From assembly GCA_020026415.1 (NCBI GenBank), contig JAHHQL010000009.1, positions 22,247 through 86,246 on the forward strand: DNA of 64,000 nt. The letters are read 5' to 3'. Positions within the stretch are counted from its first letter, which is position 1. Each line of letters begins with the position of its first letter. This DNA is from Alistipes sp. (GTDB lineage: Bacteria; Bacteroidota; Bacteroidia; Bacteroidales; Rikenellaceae). The notes under the pieces are model-generated. The model worked only from the letters and a program-made list of their open reading frames with translations, was not told the DNA's origin and did no database searches. Below, one piece after another: positions 25,743 to 33,827 of the stretch. The translations under genes and the position numbers were made by a program.

Positions 25743-26567
25743 ATGGCAGTAAGAAAATTTAAACCTGTATCCGCAGGTACCCGACACAAAGTAATCGGAA
25801 CATTCGCCGAGATCACGACGAATACTCCTGAGAAGTCGCTGCTGAGCGTTAAGAAAAGCTCAGGAGGTCGCAATAACGACGGTAAAATGACTGTACGCTA
25901 CATCGGTGGCGGTCATAAGCAAATGTATCGTAATGTTGACTTCAAGCGCGCTAAGGACGGTATTGCTGCAACTGTAAAGACGATTGAGTATGATCCTAAT
26001 CGTACTGCACGTATTGCACTTATCGTTTATGCCGATGGTACAAAGAGCTATATCCTTGCACCCAACGGCTTGAAGGTTGGACAGACTGTAATGAGTGGCG
26101 CAGGTGTCGCTCCCGAACTGGGCAACACCCTTTTCCTGAGCGAGATTCCCCTCGGTACAGTAATCCATAACATTGAACTCTACCCCGGTCAGGGTGCCGC
26201 AATGGCAAGATCGGCCGGCTCGTATGCTCAACTGTTGGCACGTGAGGGCAAATTCGCCGTCATCAAGTTGCCTTCGGGTGAGACTCGTATGGTACTCGTA
26301 ACTTGCCGCGCTACGGTGGGTGAAGTGTCGAACATCGACCACATCCTCGAAAGTTCGGGTAAGGCAGGTCGTGAACGTTGGCTGGGCCGTCGTCCTCGCA
26401 ACCGCGGTGTGACGATGAACCCTGTTGATCACCCGATGGGTGGTGGTGAAGGCCGTGCAAGTGGTGGTCACCCCCGTTCGCGCAAGGGTCTGTTGGCTAA
26501 GGGTTACAAGACTCGTAATCCTAAGAAGACGACCTCGAAGTTTATTATTTCAAGAAAGAAAAAATAA
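25743..26567 (+). CDS. rplB: 50S ribosomal protein L2
   Basis: A 274-aa protein needed for subunit association and peptidyl transferase activity. MNPVDHPMGGGEGRASGGHP near residue 222 holds the conserved His close to the catalytic centre. GGGHKQMYRNVDFKR near the N-terminus is the rRNA-binding segment. The length is normal. Confidence 0.98.
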   Translation: MAVRKFKPVSAGTRHKVIGTFAEITTNTPEKSLLSVKKSSGGRNNDGKMTVRYIGGGHKQMYRNVDFKRAKDGIAATVKTIEYDPNRTARIALIVYADGTKSYILAPNGLKVGQTVMSGAGVAPELGNTLFLSEIPLGTVIHNIELYPGQGAAMARSAGSYAQLLAREGKFAVIKLPSGETRMVLVTCRATVGEVSNIDHILESSGKAGRERWLGRRPRNRGVTMNPVDHPMGGGEGRASGGHPRSRKGLLAKGYKTRNPKKTTSKFIISRKKK

Positions 26568-26584
26568 TTAAATAAGAGTACATA

Positions 26585-26854
26585 ATGAGCCGTTCATTAA
26601 AAAAAGGACCGTTTATCGACCCGAAACTTGAGAACAAGGTTGTAGCTCAGGCTGAAGGCAACAAGAAGTCGGTCATTAAAACTTGGTCGCGTGCTTCGAT
26701 GATCTCTCCCGATTTCGTGGGTCAGACCATCGCCGTACACAACGGAAACAAATTCATCCCGGTGTATGTAACTGAGAACATGGTTGGACACAAACTCGGC
26801 GAGTTTGCTCCCACCCGTACATTCCGCGGCCATGCAGGTAACAAGAAAAAATAG
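26585..26854 (+). CDS. rpsS: 30S ribosomal protein S19
   Basis: An 89-aa protein in the 30S head. MSRSLKKGPFIDPKLENKV and the C-terminal GHKLGEFAPTRTFRGHAG are nearly invariant features. The order rplB-rpsS-rplV is the universal one. Confidence 0.98.
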   Translation: MSRSLKKGPFIDPKLENKVVAQAEGNKKSVIKTWSRASMISPDFVGQTIAVHNGNKFIPVYVTENMVGHKLGEFAPTRTFRGHAGNKKK

Positions 26855-26861
26855 GTAGAAA

Positions 26862-27272
26862 ATGGGTGCAAGAAAAGCTAATACAGCCGAAAAAATGAAG
26901 GCTGAAAAGAAGCAGAAAGCAATCGCTGTTCTGCGTGATTGCCCGACCTCTCCCCGCAAGATGCGCTTGGTAGCCGATATCATCCGCGGTGTGGAGATCA
27001 ACAAGGCACTGGGCATCCTCCGTTATTCGAAGAAGGAGGCATCGATTCGTATGGAGAAACTCCTCAAGTCGGCAATCGCCAACTGGGAGGCCAAAAACGA
27101 AGGCGAGCGTCTGGAAGATGCAACTCTCTGCGTGAAAGAAGTGTTTGTCGATTGTGGCCGCATGCTGAAGCGTATTCAGGCTGCTCCCCAAGGTCGTGCA
27201 CACCGCATCCGCAAGCGTTCGAACCACGTGACGATCGTAGTTGACAAAATGGTAACCGTAGAAAAGAAATAA
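26862..27272 (+). CDS. rplV: 50S ribosomal protein L22
   Basis: A 136-aa protein of the exit tunnel. CPTSPRKMRLVADIIRGVE starts the globular part, and QAAPQGRAHRIRKRSNHVT is the beta-hairpin whose tip narrows the tunnel and where macrolide-resistance changes arise in other species. The first 20 residues are a Lys/Ala-rich extension typical of the phylum. Confidence 0.97.
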   Translation: MGARKANTAEKMKAEKKQKAIAVLRDCPTSPRKMRLVADIIRGVEINKALGILRYSKKEASIRMEKLLKSAIANWEAKNEGERLEDATLCVKEVFVDCGRMLKRIQAAPQGRAHRIRKRSNHVTIVVDKMVTVEKK

Positions 27273-27276
27273 GCAG

Positions 27277-28029
27277 ATGGGACAGAAAGTAAATCCGATA
27301 GCAAACCGACTTGGTATTATCCGCGGTTGGGACTCCAACTGGTTCGGTGGCAAAGACTTCTCCGACAAACTCGTAGAGGACGCCAAGATTCGTAAATACC
27401 TGAACGTCCGTCTGGCAAAGGCAAGCATCTCGAAAATCATCATCGAGCGCACGCTGAAGTTGGTGACGGTAACCATTTCGACCGCACGCCCCGGTATCAT
27501 CATCGGTAAAGGCGGTCAGGAGGTTGACAAGTTGAAGGAAGAATTGAAGAAGCTGACCGGCAAAGAGATCCAGATCAACATCTTCGAGGTAAAACGTCCT
27601 GAGGTTGATGCCGTAATCGTAGGCCAGAACATCGCCCGCCAGTTGGAGGGTCGTGTATCGTTCCGTCGTGCAGTCAAGACCGCAGTGGCTTCGACCATGC
27701 GTATGGGTGCCGAGGGTATCAAGATTCAGGTTGCCGGCCGTGTGGGCGGTGCCGAGATGGCTCGTACGGAGACCGTTAAGGAAGGACGTATTCCGTTGCA
27801 CACGTTCCGTGCCGATATTGATTACAGCCTGACCGAAGCCCTTACGAAAGTAGGTATTCTCGGTGTCAAGGTTTGGATCTGTCAGGGTACGGTATATGGC
27901 AAGCGCGACATTTTTGAGATCGCAGGTGCTTCGGCACAGGCACCTCACCACAATGGTGAACGTCGTGGTCGCAACGATCGTGGCGAGCGTCGTGGCGGTC
28001 GTCGTCGCCAGAGCAACAATAATAAGTAA
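27277..28029 (+). CDS. rpsC: 30S ribosomal protein S3 with Arg/Gly-rich tail
   Basis: A 250-aa protein at the mRNA entry site. The type II KH domain has the GKGG loop at residues 77-80 in ARPGIIIGKGGQEVDKL. VSFRRAVKTAVASTMRMGAEG and the TFRADIDYSLTEALT segment of the C-terminal domain are conserved. From about residue 213 the protein ends in a basic tail with RGRNDRGERRGGRRR. E. coli S3 is 233 aa with a different tail, so this extension is lineage-specific and probably disordered. Confidence 0.97.
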   Translation: MGQKVNPIANRLGIIRGWDSNWFGGKDFSDKLVEDAKIRKYLNVRLAKASISKIIIERTLKLVTVTISTARPGIIIGKGGQEVDKLKEELKKLTGKEIQINIFEVKRPEVDAVIVGQNIARQLEGRVSFRRAVKTAVASTMRMGAEGIKIQVAGRVGGAEMARTETVKEGRIPLHTFRADIDYSLTEALTKVGILGVKVWICQGTVYGKRDIFEIAGASAQAPHHNGERRGRNDRGERRGGRRRQSNNNK

Positions 28030-28055
28030 GTAGGACCTTTTTAAAGCAAAACAAA

Positions 28056-28484
28056 ATGTTACAGCCGAAAAAGACCAAATTTAGAAGAATGCAGAAGGGC
28101 CGTATGAAAGGTTTAGCTCAAAGAGGTAACGAGCTTGCATTCGGATCGTTCGCGATCAAGGCCATGGAATCGACATGGATCACGGGTCGTCAGATTGAGG
28201 CGGCACGTCAGGCCATCACCCGTTATATGAAACGTGAAGGTCAGCTTTGGATCCGCATCTTCCCCGACAAACCCATTACCAAGAAACCCGCTGAGGTTCG
28301 TATGGGTAAGGGTAAAGGTAATCCCGAAGGCTTCGTGGCTCCCGTAACCCCCGGACGTATTCTTTTCGAGGCAGAGGGTGTGCCCTTGGCAGTTGCTCAG
28401 GAAGCACTGCGTCTGGGTGCCCAGAAATTGCCTATTACCACTAAGTTTATCGTAAGACGTGATTACGTCGAAACCACAATTTAA
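28056..28484 (+). CDS. rplP: 50S ribosomal protein L16
   Basis: A 142-aa protein that helps place the A-site tRNA in the 50S subunit. MLQPKKTKFRRMQKGRMKG at the start and WIRIFPDKPITKKPAEVRMG in the middle are conserved. The start is unambiguous, 26 nt after rpsC. Confidence 0.98.
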   Translation: MLQPKKTKFRRMQKGRMKGLAQRGNELAFGSFAIKAMESTWITGRQIEAARQAITRYMKREGQLWIRIFPDKPITKKPAEVRMGKGKGNPEGFVAPVTPGRILFEAEGVPLAVAQEALRLGAQKLPITTKFIVRRDYVETTI

Positions 28485-28495
28485 GGGAACGCAAG

Positions 28496-28687
28496 ATGAA
28501 AAGTGCAGAAATCAAGGATATTTCGACTAAGGATCTCGTGGAGCGCATCGAGGCAGAGAAGGTTCAGCTGAACGTGCTGAAGGTGCAACACGCTGTTTCC
28601 CCCATCGAAAACCCGTCGATCATTAAGAAAAATCGCAGAGACATAGCTCGTATGCTGACAATTCTGCGTCAGAGAAACGCTAAATAA
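28496..28687 (+). CDS. rpmC: 50S ribosomal protein L29
   Basis: A 63-aa two-helix protein at the tunnel exit, next to L23. The C-terminal helix IKKNRRDIARMLTILRQR is diagnostic. It lies 11 nt from each neighbour. Confidence 0.95.
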   Translation: MKSAEIKDISTKDLVERIEAEKVQLNVLKVQHAVSPIENPSIIKKNRRDIARMLTILRQRNAK

Positions 28688-28698
28688 TTTTACAGACT

Positions 28699-28953
28699 AT
28701 GGAAAGAAATCTTAGAAAAGAGCGTATCGGTCTCGTTGTCAGCAACAAAATGGAGAAAACCATTGTCGTTGAAGTGGCACGTAAGGTGAAGCACCCGATT
28801 TACGGTAAGTTCGTGAACAAATCGACCAAGTTTGTTGCCGAGTGCACCGATGAGACCTGCAAGGAAGGCGATACCGTTCGTATCATGGAGACCCGCCCGC
28901 TGAGCAAGACCAAGCGTTGGAGATTAGTACAAATCATTGAAAGAGCGAAGTAA
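28699..28953 (+). CDS. rpsQ: 30S ribosomal protein S17
   Basis: An 84-aa OB-fold protein that binds 16S rRNA early in assembly. KERIGLVVSNKMEKTIVVEV and GDTVRIMETRPLSKTKRWRL match the family start and end. The next gene begins 2 nt after the stop. Confidence 0.97.
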   Translation: MERNLRKERIGLVVSNKMEKTIVVEVARKVKHPIYGKFVNKSTKFVAECTDETCKEGDTVRIMETRPLSKTKRWRLVQIIERAK

Positions 28954-28955
28954 TT

Positions 28956-29321
28956 ATGATACAACAGGAAAGTAGACTTGTAGTAGCTGATAACAGCGGT
29001 GCAAAGGAAGTACTCTGCATCCGTGTGTTGGGCGGTACCAAACGCCGCTACGCATCGATCGGTGATAAGATCGTTGTTTCGGTCAAGAGTGCAACCCCTT
29101 CGGGCGATGTCAAGAAGGGCTCGGTATCGAAAGCAGTCGTAGTTCGTACGACGAAGGAAATCAGACGTGCCAACGGTTCGTATATTCGTTTCGACGATAA
29201 CGCCGTGGTACTCCTGAACAATCAGGGTGAAATGCGTGGTACCCGTATCTTCGGTCCCGTGGCTCGTGAGTTGCGTGATCAGTATATGAAGATCATTTCG
29301 CTGGCACCCGAAGTATTGTAA
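28956..29321 (+). CDS. rplN: 50S ribosomal protein L14
   Basis: A 121-aa protein at the subunit interface that forms a bridge to 16S rRNA. MIQQESRLVVADNSGAKE and IFGPVARELRD near the end are highly conserved. Confidence 0.98.
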   Translation: MIQQESRLVVADNSGAKEVLCIRVLGGTKRRYASIGDKIVVSVKSATPSGDVKKGSVSKAVVVRTTKEIRRANGSYIRFDDNAVVLLNNQGEMRGTRIFGPVARELRDQYMKIISLAPEVL

Positions 29322-29342
29322 TTATAAAAACAATAACTGTCT

Positions 29343-29660
29343 ATGAAATTACATATCAAAAAAGGGGATATGGTGCAAATCATCGCCGGTGACAACAAAG
29401 GCAAGCAGGGCAAAGTCCTGATGGTCGATGGTGCCAAGCAGCGTGCGATTGTAGAGGGCGTAAACCTCATCAAGAAGGCTACGAAACCCAATGCACAGAA
29501 TCCTCAGGGTGGTATCGTCGAGAAAGAAGCGCCGATCCACATGTCGAACATGCAGGTTCTGGACCCCAAAGACAGCAAACCTACCAAGGTGGGTCGCAAG
29601 CTCAATGAGAATGGTAAATTAGTTCGTTACGCTAAAAAATCAGGGGAGGAAATCAAATAA
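29343..29660 (+). CDS. rplX: 50S ribosomal protein L24
   Basis: A 105-aa KOW-domain protein that starts 50S assembly. IKKGDMVQIIAGDNKGKQGKV holds the KOW motif, and GGIVEKEAPIHMSNMQVLDP follows as usual. Its TAA overlaps the rplE ATG by one base (TAATG), which suggests coupled translation. Confidence 0.97.
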   Translation: MKLHIKKGDMVQIIAGDNKGKQGKVLMVDGAKQRAIVEGVNLIKKATKPNAQNPQGGIVEKEAPIHMSNMQVLDPKDSKPTKVGRKLNENGKLVRYAKKSGEEIK

Positions 29661-30217
29661 TGGCATACGTTCCCACACTTAAGACACAGTATAAGGAGCA
29701 GATCGTTCCTGCCCTTATGAAGGAGTTCGGGTACTCGAGCATCATGCAGTGCCCCAAACTCGAAAAGATCGTTATCAACCAAGGTATGGGTCAGGCTGTT
29801 GCCGACAAGAAACTGATCGACGTGGCTCAGGCCGAGCTGACTCAGATCACCGGTCAGAAAGCCGTTCAGACTCGTTCGCGTAAGGATATTTCGAACTTCA
29901 AGTTGCGTAAGGGTATGCCCATCGGCGTACGTGTGACGCTTCGTGATGCCAAGATGTACGAGTTCCTTGAGCGTCTGATTTGCGTGGCTCTGCCCCGTAT
30001 CCGCGACTTCAAGGGTATCAACGAGAAGTTTGACGGTCAGGGTAACTATACCCTCGGTATCACCGAGCAGATCATCTTCCCGGAAATTGATATCGACAAG
30101 ATCACCAAGATCTTCGGTATGGAGATCACTTTCGTAACTTCGGCCGCAACCGACGAGGAGGCTCACGCTATGCTCCGCGAATTCGGCCTTCCTTTCAAGA
30201 ACGCTAAAAAGAACTAA
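29660..30217 (+). CDS. rplE: 50S ribosomal protein L5
   Basis: A 185-aa protein that binds 5S rRNA. MQCPKLEKIVINQGMGQAV, TGQKAVQTRSRKDISNFKLR and GITEQIIFPEIDIDKI are conserved. In E. coli S8 represses the spc operon by binding near the rplE start; in this genome rpsH has been moved away from this transcript segment by a long gap. Confidence 0.98.
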   Translation: MAYVPTLKTQYKEQIVPALMKEFGYSSIMQCPKLEKIVINQGMGQAVADKKLIDVAQAELTQITGQKAVQTRSRKDISNFKLRKGMPIGVRVTLRDAKMYEFLERLICVALPRIRDFKGINEKFDGQGNYTLGITEQIIFPEIDIDKITKIFGMEITFVTSAATDEEAHAMLREFGLPFKNAKKN

Positions 30218-30220
30218 GCA

Positions 30221-30517
30221 ATGGCAAAAGAATCGATGAAAGCACGCGAGGTGAAGCGTGAAAAGCTCGCCAAGCGTTACGCTCACAAGCGTGAAGAGAT
30301 CGCTGCCAAATTGAAGGCAGGCGAAATCGACCACGAGGAGGCATGGGTTGCACTTTCGAAGTTGCCCCGCAACTCCAATCCCATTCGCCAGCACAATCGT
30401 TGCAAACTTACCGGTCGTCCCAAAGGTTACATCCGCCAGTTCGGCATCAGCCGTATCCAGTTCCGCGAGATGGCATCTCAGGGTCTTATCCCCGGTGTTA
30501 GCAAGGCCAGCTGGTAG
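30221..30517 (+). CDS. rpsN: 30S ribosomal protein S14
   Basis: A 98-aa S14 of the long form without the CxxC zinc pairs found in the short form. LPRNSNPIRQHNRCKLTGRPKG and the end QGLIPGVSKASW are diagnostic. It is the last gene before the 726-nt gap that interrupts the otherwise compact operon. Confidence 0.97.
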   Translation: MAKESMKAREVKREKLAKRYAHKREEIAAKLKAGEIDHEEAWVALSKLPRNSNPIRQHNRCKLTGRPKGYIRQFGISRIQFREMASQGLIPGVSKASW

Positions 30518-30685
30518 TCTGAATTTGAAAATCCAAAGCGTCTGTCCTTATTTGAGGGCGGACGCCTCGGAGTTTCATAACCCCGTTTCATACTCCGGAG
30601 GGTCGCAAAAGCCCGGAGACTTCTCTTTGAGAGCCGTTTTTAAGCGTTTTTTGACGCTTGCGGACGGATCTGTATAAGGGCGCGG
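30518..30685 (+). other. Left part of the rpsN-rpsH gap
   Basis: Three hairpins follow the rpsN stop: GCGTCTGTCCT with AGGGCGGACGC (30538-30564), CGGAGT with ACTCCG (about 30568-30597), and AAGCG with CGCTT (about 30642-30659). None has a proper T-tract right after it, so this is not a clean terminator. No protein gene is supported. Confidence 0.5.
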
Positions 30686-30818
30686 ATCGAGTGTGGAAAC
30701 ACACGGGAAACGCCTTGGAAGAGAGCCAAGAAGGAGTTGAAGCCGATAGGAGTGTCCTGCTCCAATAGATACGTCGCAGTATCGGGGAAAGTGCCGTCAC
30801 AAGCGGTAACTTCTCGAT
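30686..30818 (+). ncRNA. Candidate structured RNA module inside the spc operon
   Basis: The segment is closed by ATCGAG (30686-30691) and CTCGAT (30813-30818). Inside are a GTGTG-GAAA-CACAC hairpin with a GNRA tetraloop (30691-30704), a CTTGG/CCAAG hairpin (30714-30730), AGGA/TCCT (30748-30758), and a possible pseudoknot in which GGAG/CTCC (30733-30736 with 30760-30763) crosses CCGAT/ATCGG (30743-30747 with 30781-30785). It lacks the conserved sequences of tmRNA, RNase P RNA, SRP RNA and the riboswitches I know. Helices this short can arise by chance, so comparative evidence is needed. Its position between two ribosomal protein genes suggests regulation or a processed RNA. Confidence 0.35.
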
Positions 30819-31033
30819 ATGTGGGGCGATTGACCGACGGGATACTTTTAGTGAATTGTTCCGGATCACTGTCTTAAGTTCGGAATATGTACGGCATCGG
30901 AGTAGCTTGTGCTGCTCTCGATTGTGCATATTCGGATCGCATCGACAGATGTGTCACGGACTTTTTGCGCAAACGGACGGTGCGCCGTTTTACAAAAAAA
31001 CATCACGAAAATGCCGAAAAACAGTGCATTATC

Positions 31034-31064
31034 TTGTTGGTTTGTAAAATAATACCTATATTTG
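31034..31064 (+). promoter_or_regulatory. Internal promoter driving rpsH and the downstream ribosomal genes
   Basis: TTG at 31034-31036, a 20-nt spacer, and a perfect -7 box TATATTTG at 31057-31064. Transcription would start near 31070 and give a leader of about 170 nt with a direct repeat, CCGAAACCG, at 31102-31110 and 31114-31122. It splits the cluster into a rpsL-rpsN unit and a rpsH-rplQ unit. Confidence 0.7.
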
Positions 31065-31243
31065 CGCGCTTTTGTGCGTGATTTACAGGTACGAAAGCAC
31101 CCCGAAACCGAATCCGAAACCGCCGAATCTCTCCCGGAACGGAACTTGAAAAAGAGCCGTGCGAAAGGGCAGGATAAGTGAAAGTGGTTTAAGATCAATA
31201 ACTTATTATTTTTTTTATTCATTAATTTTAACTTCTATTCGTT

Positions 31244-31642
31244 ATGACTGATCCTATTGCGGACTTTCTGACCAGAATTAGAAACGCGGTGAAAGCCAAC
31301 CACAAGGTGGTTGAAGCTCCCGGTTCAAAAATTAAGCAGGAGATCACGAAGATTCTCTATGAAGAGGGTTACATCCTCGCCTACAAATTCGACACTGATG
31401 AGAAGGGTCACCCCACCATCAAGATCGCTCTGAAGTGGGACGCTCCCACGAAGAGTTACGCCATCAAGAATCTGAAGCGCGTCAGCCGTCCCGGTCTGCG
31501 TCGTTATGCTTCGGTTTCGGACATGCCCCGCGTAATGAACGGTCTGGGTATCGCCATCCTTTCGACTTCGAAGGGTATCATGACCGACGCTCACGCCCGT
31601 AAGGAGAACGTAGGCGGTGAAATCATCTGCTTCGTTTACTAA
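31244..31642 (+). CDS. rpsH: 30S ribosomal protein S8
   Basis: A 132-aa protein that binds helix 21 of 16S rRNA. MTDPIADFLTRIRNAVKANH and GIAILSTSKGIMTDAHAR are typical. S8 is the regulator of the spc operon in E. coli. Here it is the first gene behind an internal promoter with a long leader, so autoregulation at that leader is a natural inference. Confidence 0.98.
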   Translation: MTDPIADFLTRIRNAVKANHKVVEAPGSKIKQEITKILYEEGYILAYKFDTDEKGHPTIKIALKWDAPTKSYAIKNLKRVSRPGLRRYASVSDMPRVMNGLGIAILSTSKGIMTDAHARKENVGGEIICFVY

Positions 31643-31668
31643 TCGCTAATCATTTAACACGAATTACA

Positions 31669-32229
31669 ATGTCAAGAATTGGTAAATTACCTGTAAACTT
31701 GCCCGCCGGTGTTACCGTCAAGGTATCGTCCGACAACGTGGTAAGCGTGAAAGGGCCACTTGGAGAACTGAGTCAGAAGGTTGATTCGGACATCAAAGTA
31801 GAGATCAATGACCAGAATCAGGTCATCGTATCGCGCCCGACCAACCAGCCTCGTCACCGTTCGCTGCACGGTCTGTACCGCGCACTGATCCACAACATGG
31901 TGGTAGGCGTATCGAAAGGCTACGAGATCAAGCAGGAGCTGGTCGGCGTAGGTTTCAAGGCCGAAGTTAAAGGTCAGGTGCTTGAGATGAGCCTCGGTTA
32001 TTCGCACGATACTCACTTCCTGTTGCCCAAAGAAGTCACTGCAACCGCAGTAACCGAGAAAAAGGGCTCGCCGATCGTAACCTTCAAGTCGATCGACAAG
32101 CAACTCATCGGTCAGGTAGCCGCAAAGATGCGTTCGCTGCGCAAGCCGGAGCCTTATAAGGGTAAGGGTATTAAGTTCGTCGGCGAGCAGGTACGTCGCA
32201 AGGCAGGTAAATCAGCAGGTGCTAAATAG
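31669..32229 (+). CDS. rplF: 50S ribosomal protein L6
   Basis: A 186-aa protein near the factor-binding site, made of two similar domains. MSRIGKLPVNLPAGVTV opens it and EPYKGKGIKFVGEQVRRKAGK closes it. Confidence 0.98.
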   Translation: MSRIGKLPVNLPAGVTVKVSSDNVVSVKGPLGELSQKVDSDIKVEINDQNQVIVSRPTNQPRHRSLHGLYRALIHNMVVGVSKGYEIKQELVGVGFKAEVKGQVLEMSLGYSHDTHFLLPKEVTATAVTEKKGSPIVTFKSIDKQLIGQVAAKMRSLRKPEPYKGKGIKFVGEQVRRKAGKSAGAK

Positions 32230-32245
32230 TAAATAGACTGAAGTT

Positions 32246-32608
32246 ATGTCACTGAACAAGATAGAAAGAAGAGAGAGGATCAAGATGCGTATCCGCAAGA
32301 TCGTAAGCGGTACGCCCGAACAACCTCGTATGACTGTATTCCGTAGCAACAAACAGATCTACGTACAGTTTATCGACGACCTGGCAGGCGTAACCTTGGC
32401 CACGGCTTCGTCGCTGGACAAAGAGGTAGCAGAAGCCGCTGCCGGCAAGAACAAGTCGGAAGTAGCCGGTCTGGTCGGTAAATTGGCCGCAGAGCGTGCC
32501 ACGGCCAAAGGAATTTCGACCGTAGCATTCGATCGTAACGGTTACCTCTATCACGGAAGAGTAAAACAGCTGGCCGAAGCAGCACGCGAAGGCGGACTTA
32601 AATTCTAA
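32246..32608 (+). CDS. rplR: 50S ribosomal protein L18
   Basis: A 120-aa protein of the 5S rRNA particle. ERIKMRIRKIVSGTPEQPRM and the C-terminal FDRNGYLYHGRVKQLAEAAR are conserved. Its stop overlaps a possible ATG of rpsE. Confidence 0.98.
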   Translation: MSLNKIERRERIKMRIRKIVSGTPEQPRMTVFRSNKQIYVQFIDDLAGVTLATASSLDKEVAEAAAGKNKSEVAGLVGKLAAERATAKGISTVAFDRNGYLYHGRVKQLAEAAREGGLKF

Positions 32609-32613
32609 TGATT

Positions 32614-33132
32614 ATGTCAAATACTAACATAAAGAAAGTACGCACCAGCGACCTTGAGCTTAAGGACAGACTCGTAAGCATTCAGCGTGTTACCAAGGTA
32701 ACGAAAGGTGGTCGCACCTTTACATTCTCGGCAATCGTCGTAGTCGGTAACGAAGACGGTGTTGTAGGCTTCGGCTTGGGTAAAGCATCGGAGGTACAGG
32801 CTGCCATCGCCAAAGGCGTGGAGGATGCCAAGAAGAACTTAGTCAAGATCCCCGTATTGAACGGTACGATTCCTCACAAACAGGAGTTCCGCTATTCGGG
32901 TTCGTTAGTAATGATCCGTCCCGCCGCTCCCGGTACCGGTGTGATCGCAGGTGGTCCGATGCGTGCCGTATTGGAGTCTGCCGGCGTGAAGAACGTGTTG
33001 GCAAAGAGCAAGGGTTCGTCGAACCCCCACAACTTGGTGAAGGCCACCTTCGGCGCATTGTGCGAGTTGCGTGATGCCCTGAGCGTTGCCCGTGTTCGCG
33101 GTATTTCGATGGATCAGGTGTTTAACGGTTAA
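32614..33132 (+). CDS. rpsE: 30S ribosomal protein S5
   Basis: A 172-aa protein important for decoding fidelity and mRNA entry. GGRTFTFSAIVVVGNEDGVVG and GFGLGKASEVQAAI are in the double-stranded RNA-binding-like domain. The start at 32614 (MSNTNIKK) is preferred; an in-frame ATG at 32608 overlaps the rplR stop and would add two residues. Confidence 0.97.
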   Translation: MSNTNIKKVRTSDLELKDRLVSIQRVTKVTKGGRTFTFSAIVVVGNEDGVVGFGLGKASEVQAAIAKGVEDAKKNLVKIPVLNGTIPHKQEFRYSGSLVMIRPAAPGTGVIAGGPMRAVLESAGVKNVLAKSKGSSNPHNLVKATFGALCELRDALSVARVRGISMDQVFNG

Positions 33133-33145
33133 TATTTGAATCGAA

Positions 33146-33331
33146 ATGGCAAGATTGAAAATTACCCAAATCAAGAGTCGCATTGGCGCAACAACCCGTC
33201 AGTGTCGCAACCTCGACGCTCTGGGTCTGAAACGCATCAACGCTTCTGTTGAGCACGACGACTCGGTTATTATCAAAGGTATGCTTGAGCGTGTTAAGCA
33301 CCTTGTAAAGGTCGAGGAGATCGCAAAATAA
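33146..33331 (+). CDS. rpmD: 50S ribosomal protein L30
   Basis: A 61-aa protein. LKITQIKSRIGATTRQCRNL at the start and MLERVKHLVKVEE at the end fit the family. The usual place between rpsE and rplO supports it. Confidence 0.96.
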   Translation: MARLKITQIKSRIGATTRQCRNLDALGLKRINASVEHDDSVIIKGMLERVKHLVKVEEIAK

Positions 33332-33357
33332 GTTTAACCGATAAGGATTAAAAAGAA

Positions 33358-33804
33358 ATGGAACTCAATAATTTGAAACCCGCTAAGGGTTCTACACATC
33401 ACGACAAGAGAGTCGGTCGCGGTGCAGGTTCGGGCAACGGCAACACTGCGGGTCGTGGTCACAAAGGTGCACAGTCGCGTTCGGGTTACTCGCGTAAATT
33501 AGGTTTCGAGGGTGGTCAGATGCCTTTGCAGCGTCGTCTTCCCAAGTTCGGTTTCACGAACTTGAAGCGCGTGGAGTTCAAGGCCATCAACCTCTCGACG
33601 CTTGAGGAGTTGGCTGCGAAAAATTCGCTGACCGAGATTTCGCTCGAAACTCTGGTTTCGGCCGGTTTCGTATCGACGAAAGACAAGGTGAAGATCCTTG
33701 GCAACGGTGAGATCTCGAAGGCTCTGACCGTTAAGGCTCACGCATTCTCGAAAACTGCCGAGGCTGCCATCGTGGCCGCAGGCGGTAGCGTAGAAAAACT
33801 TTAG
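33358..33804 (+). CDS. rplO: 50S ribosomal protein L15
   Basis: A 148-aa protein with a glycine-rich N-terminal extension into 23S rRNA (KRVGRGAGSGNGNTAGRGHK) and a globular end that holds VKILGNGEISKALTVKAHAF. It lies 23 nt before secY. Confidence 0.98.
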   Translation: MELNNLKPAKGSTHHDKRVGRGAGSGNGNTAGRGHKGAQSRSGYSRKLGFEGGQMPLQRRLPKFGFTNLKRVEFKAINLSTLEELAAKNSLTEISLETLVSAGFVSTKDKVKILGNGEISKALTVKAHAFSKTAEAAIVAAGGSVEKL

Positions 33805-33827
33805 AGAACATTACAAACCCAAAGATT

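Noticed and set aside
30588..30929. A 113-codon minus-strand frame in the rpsN-rpsH gap
   Set aside because: Ser/Arg/Leu-rich, no start context, no similarity to any family I know, and it covers the possible structured RNA.
31155..31190. GAGCCGTGCGAAAG near the rpsH leader resembles the 5' strand of group II intron domain V
   Set aside because: The matching 3' strand (ACGGTTC type) and a reverse transcriptase gene are absent, so no intron is claimed.
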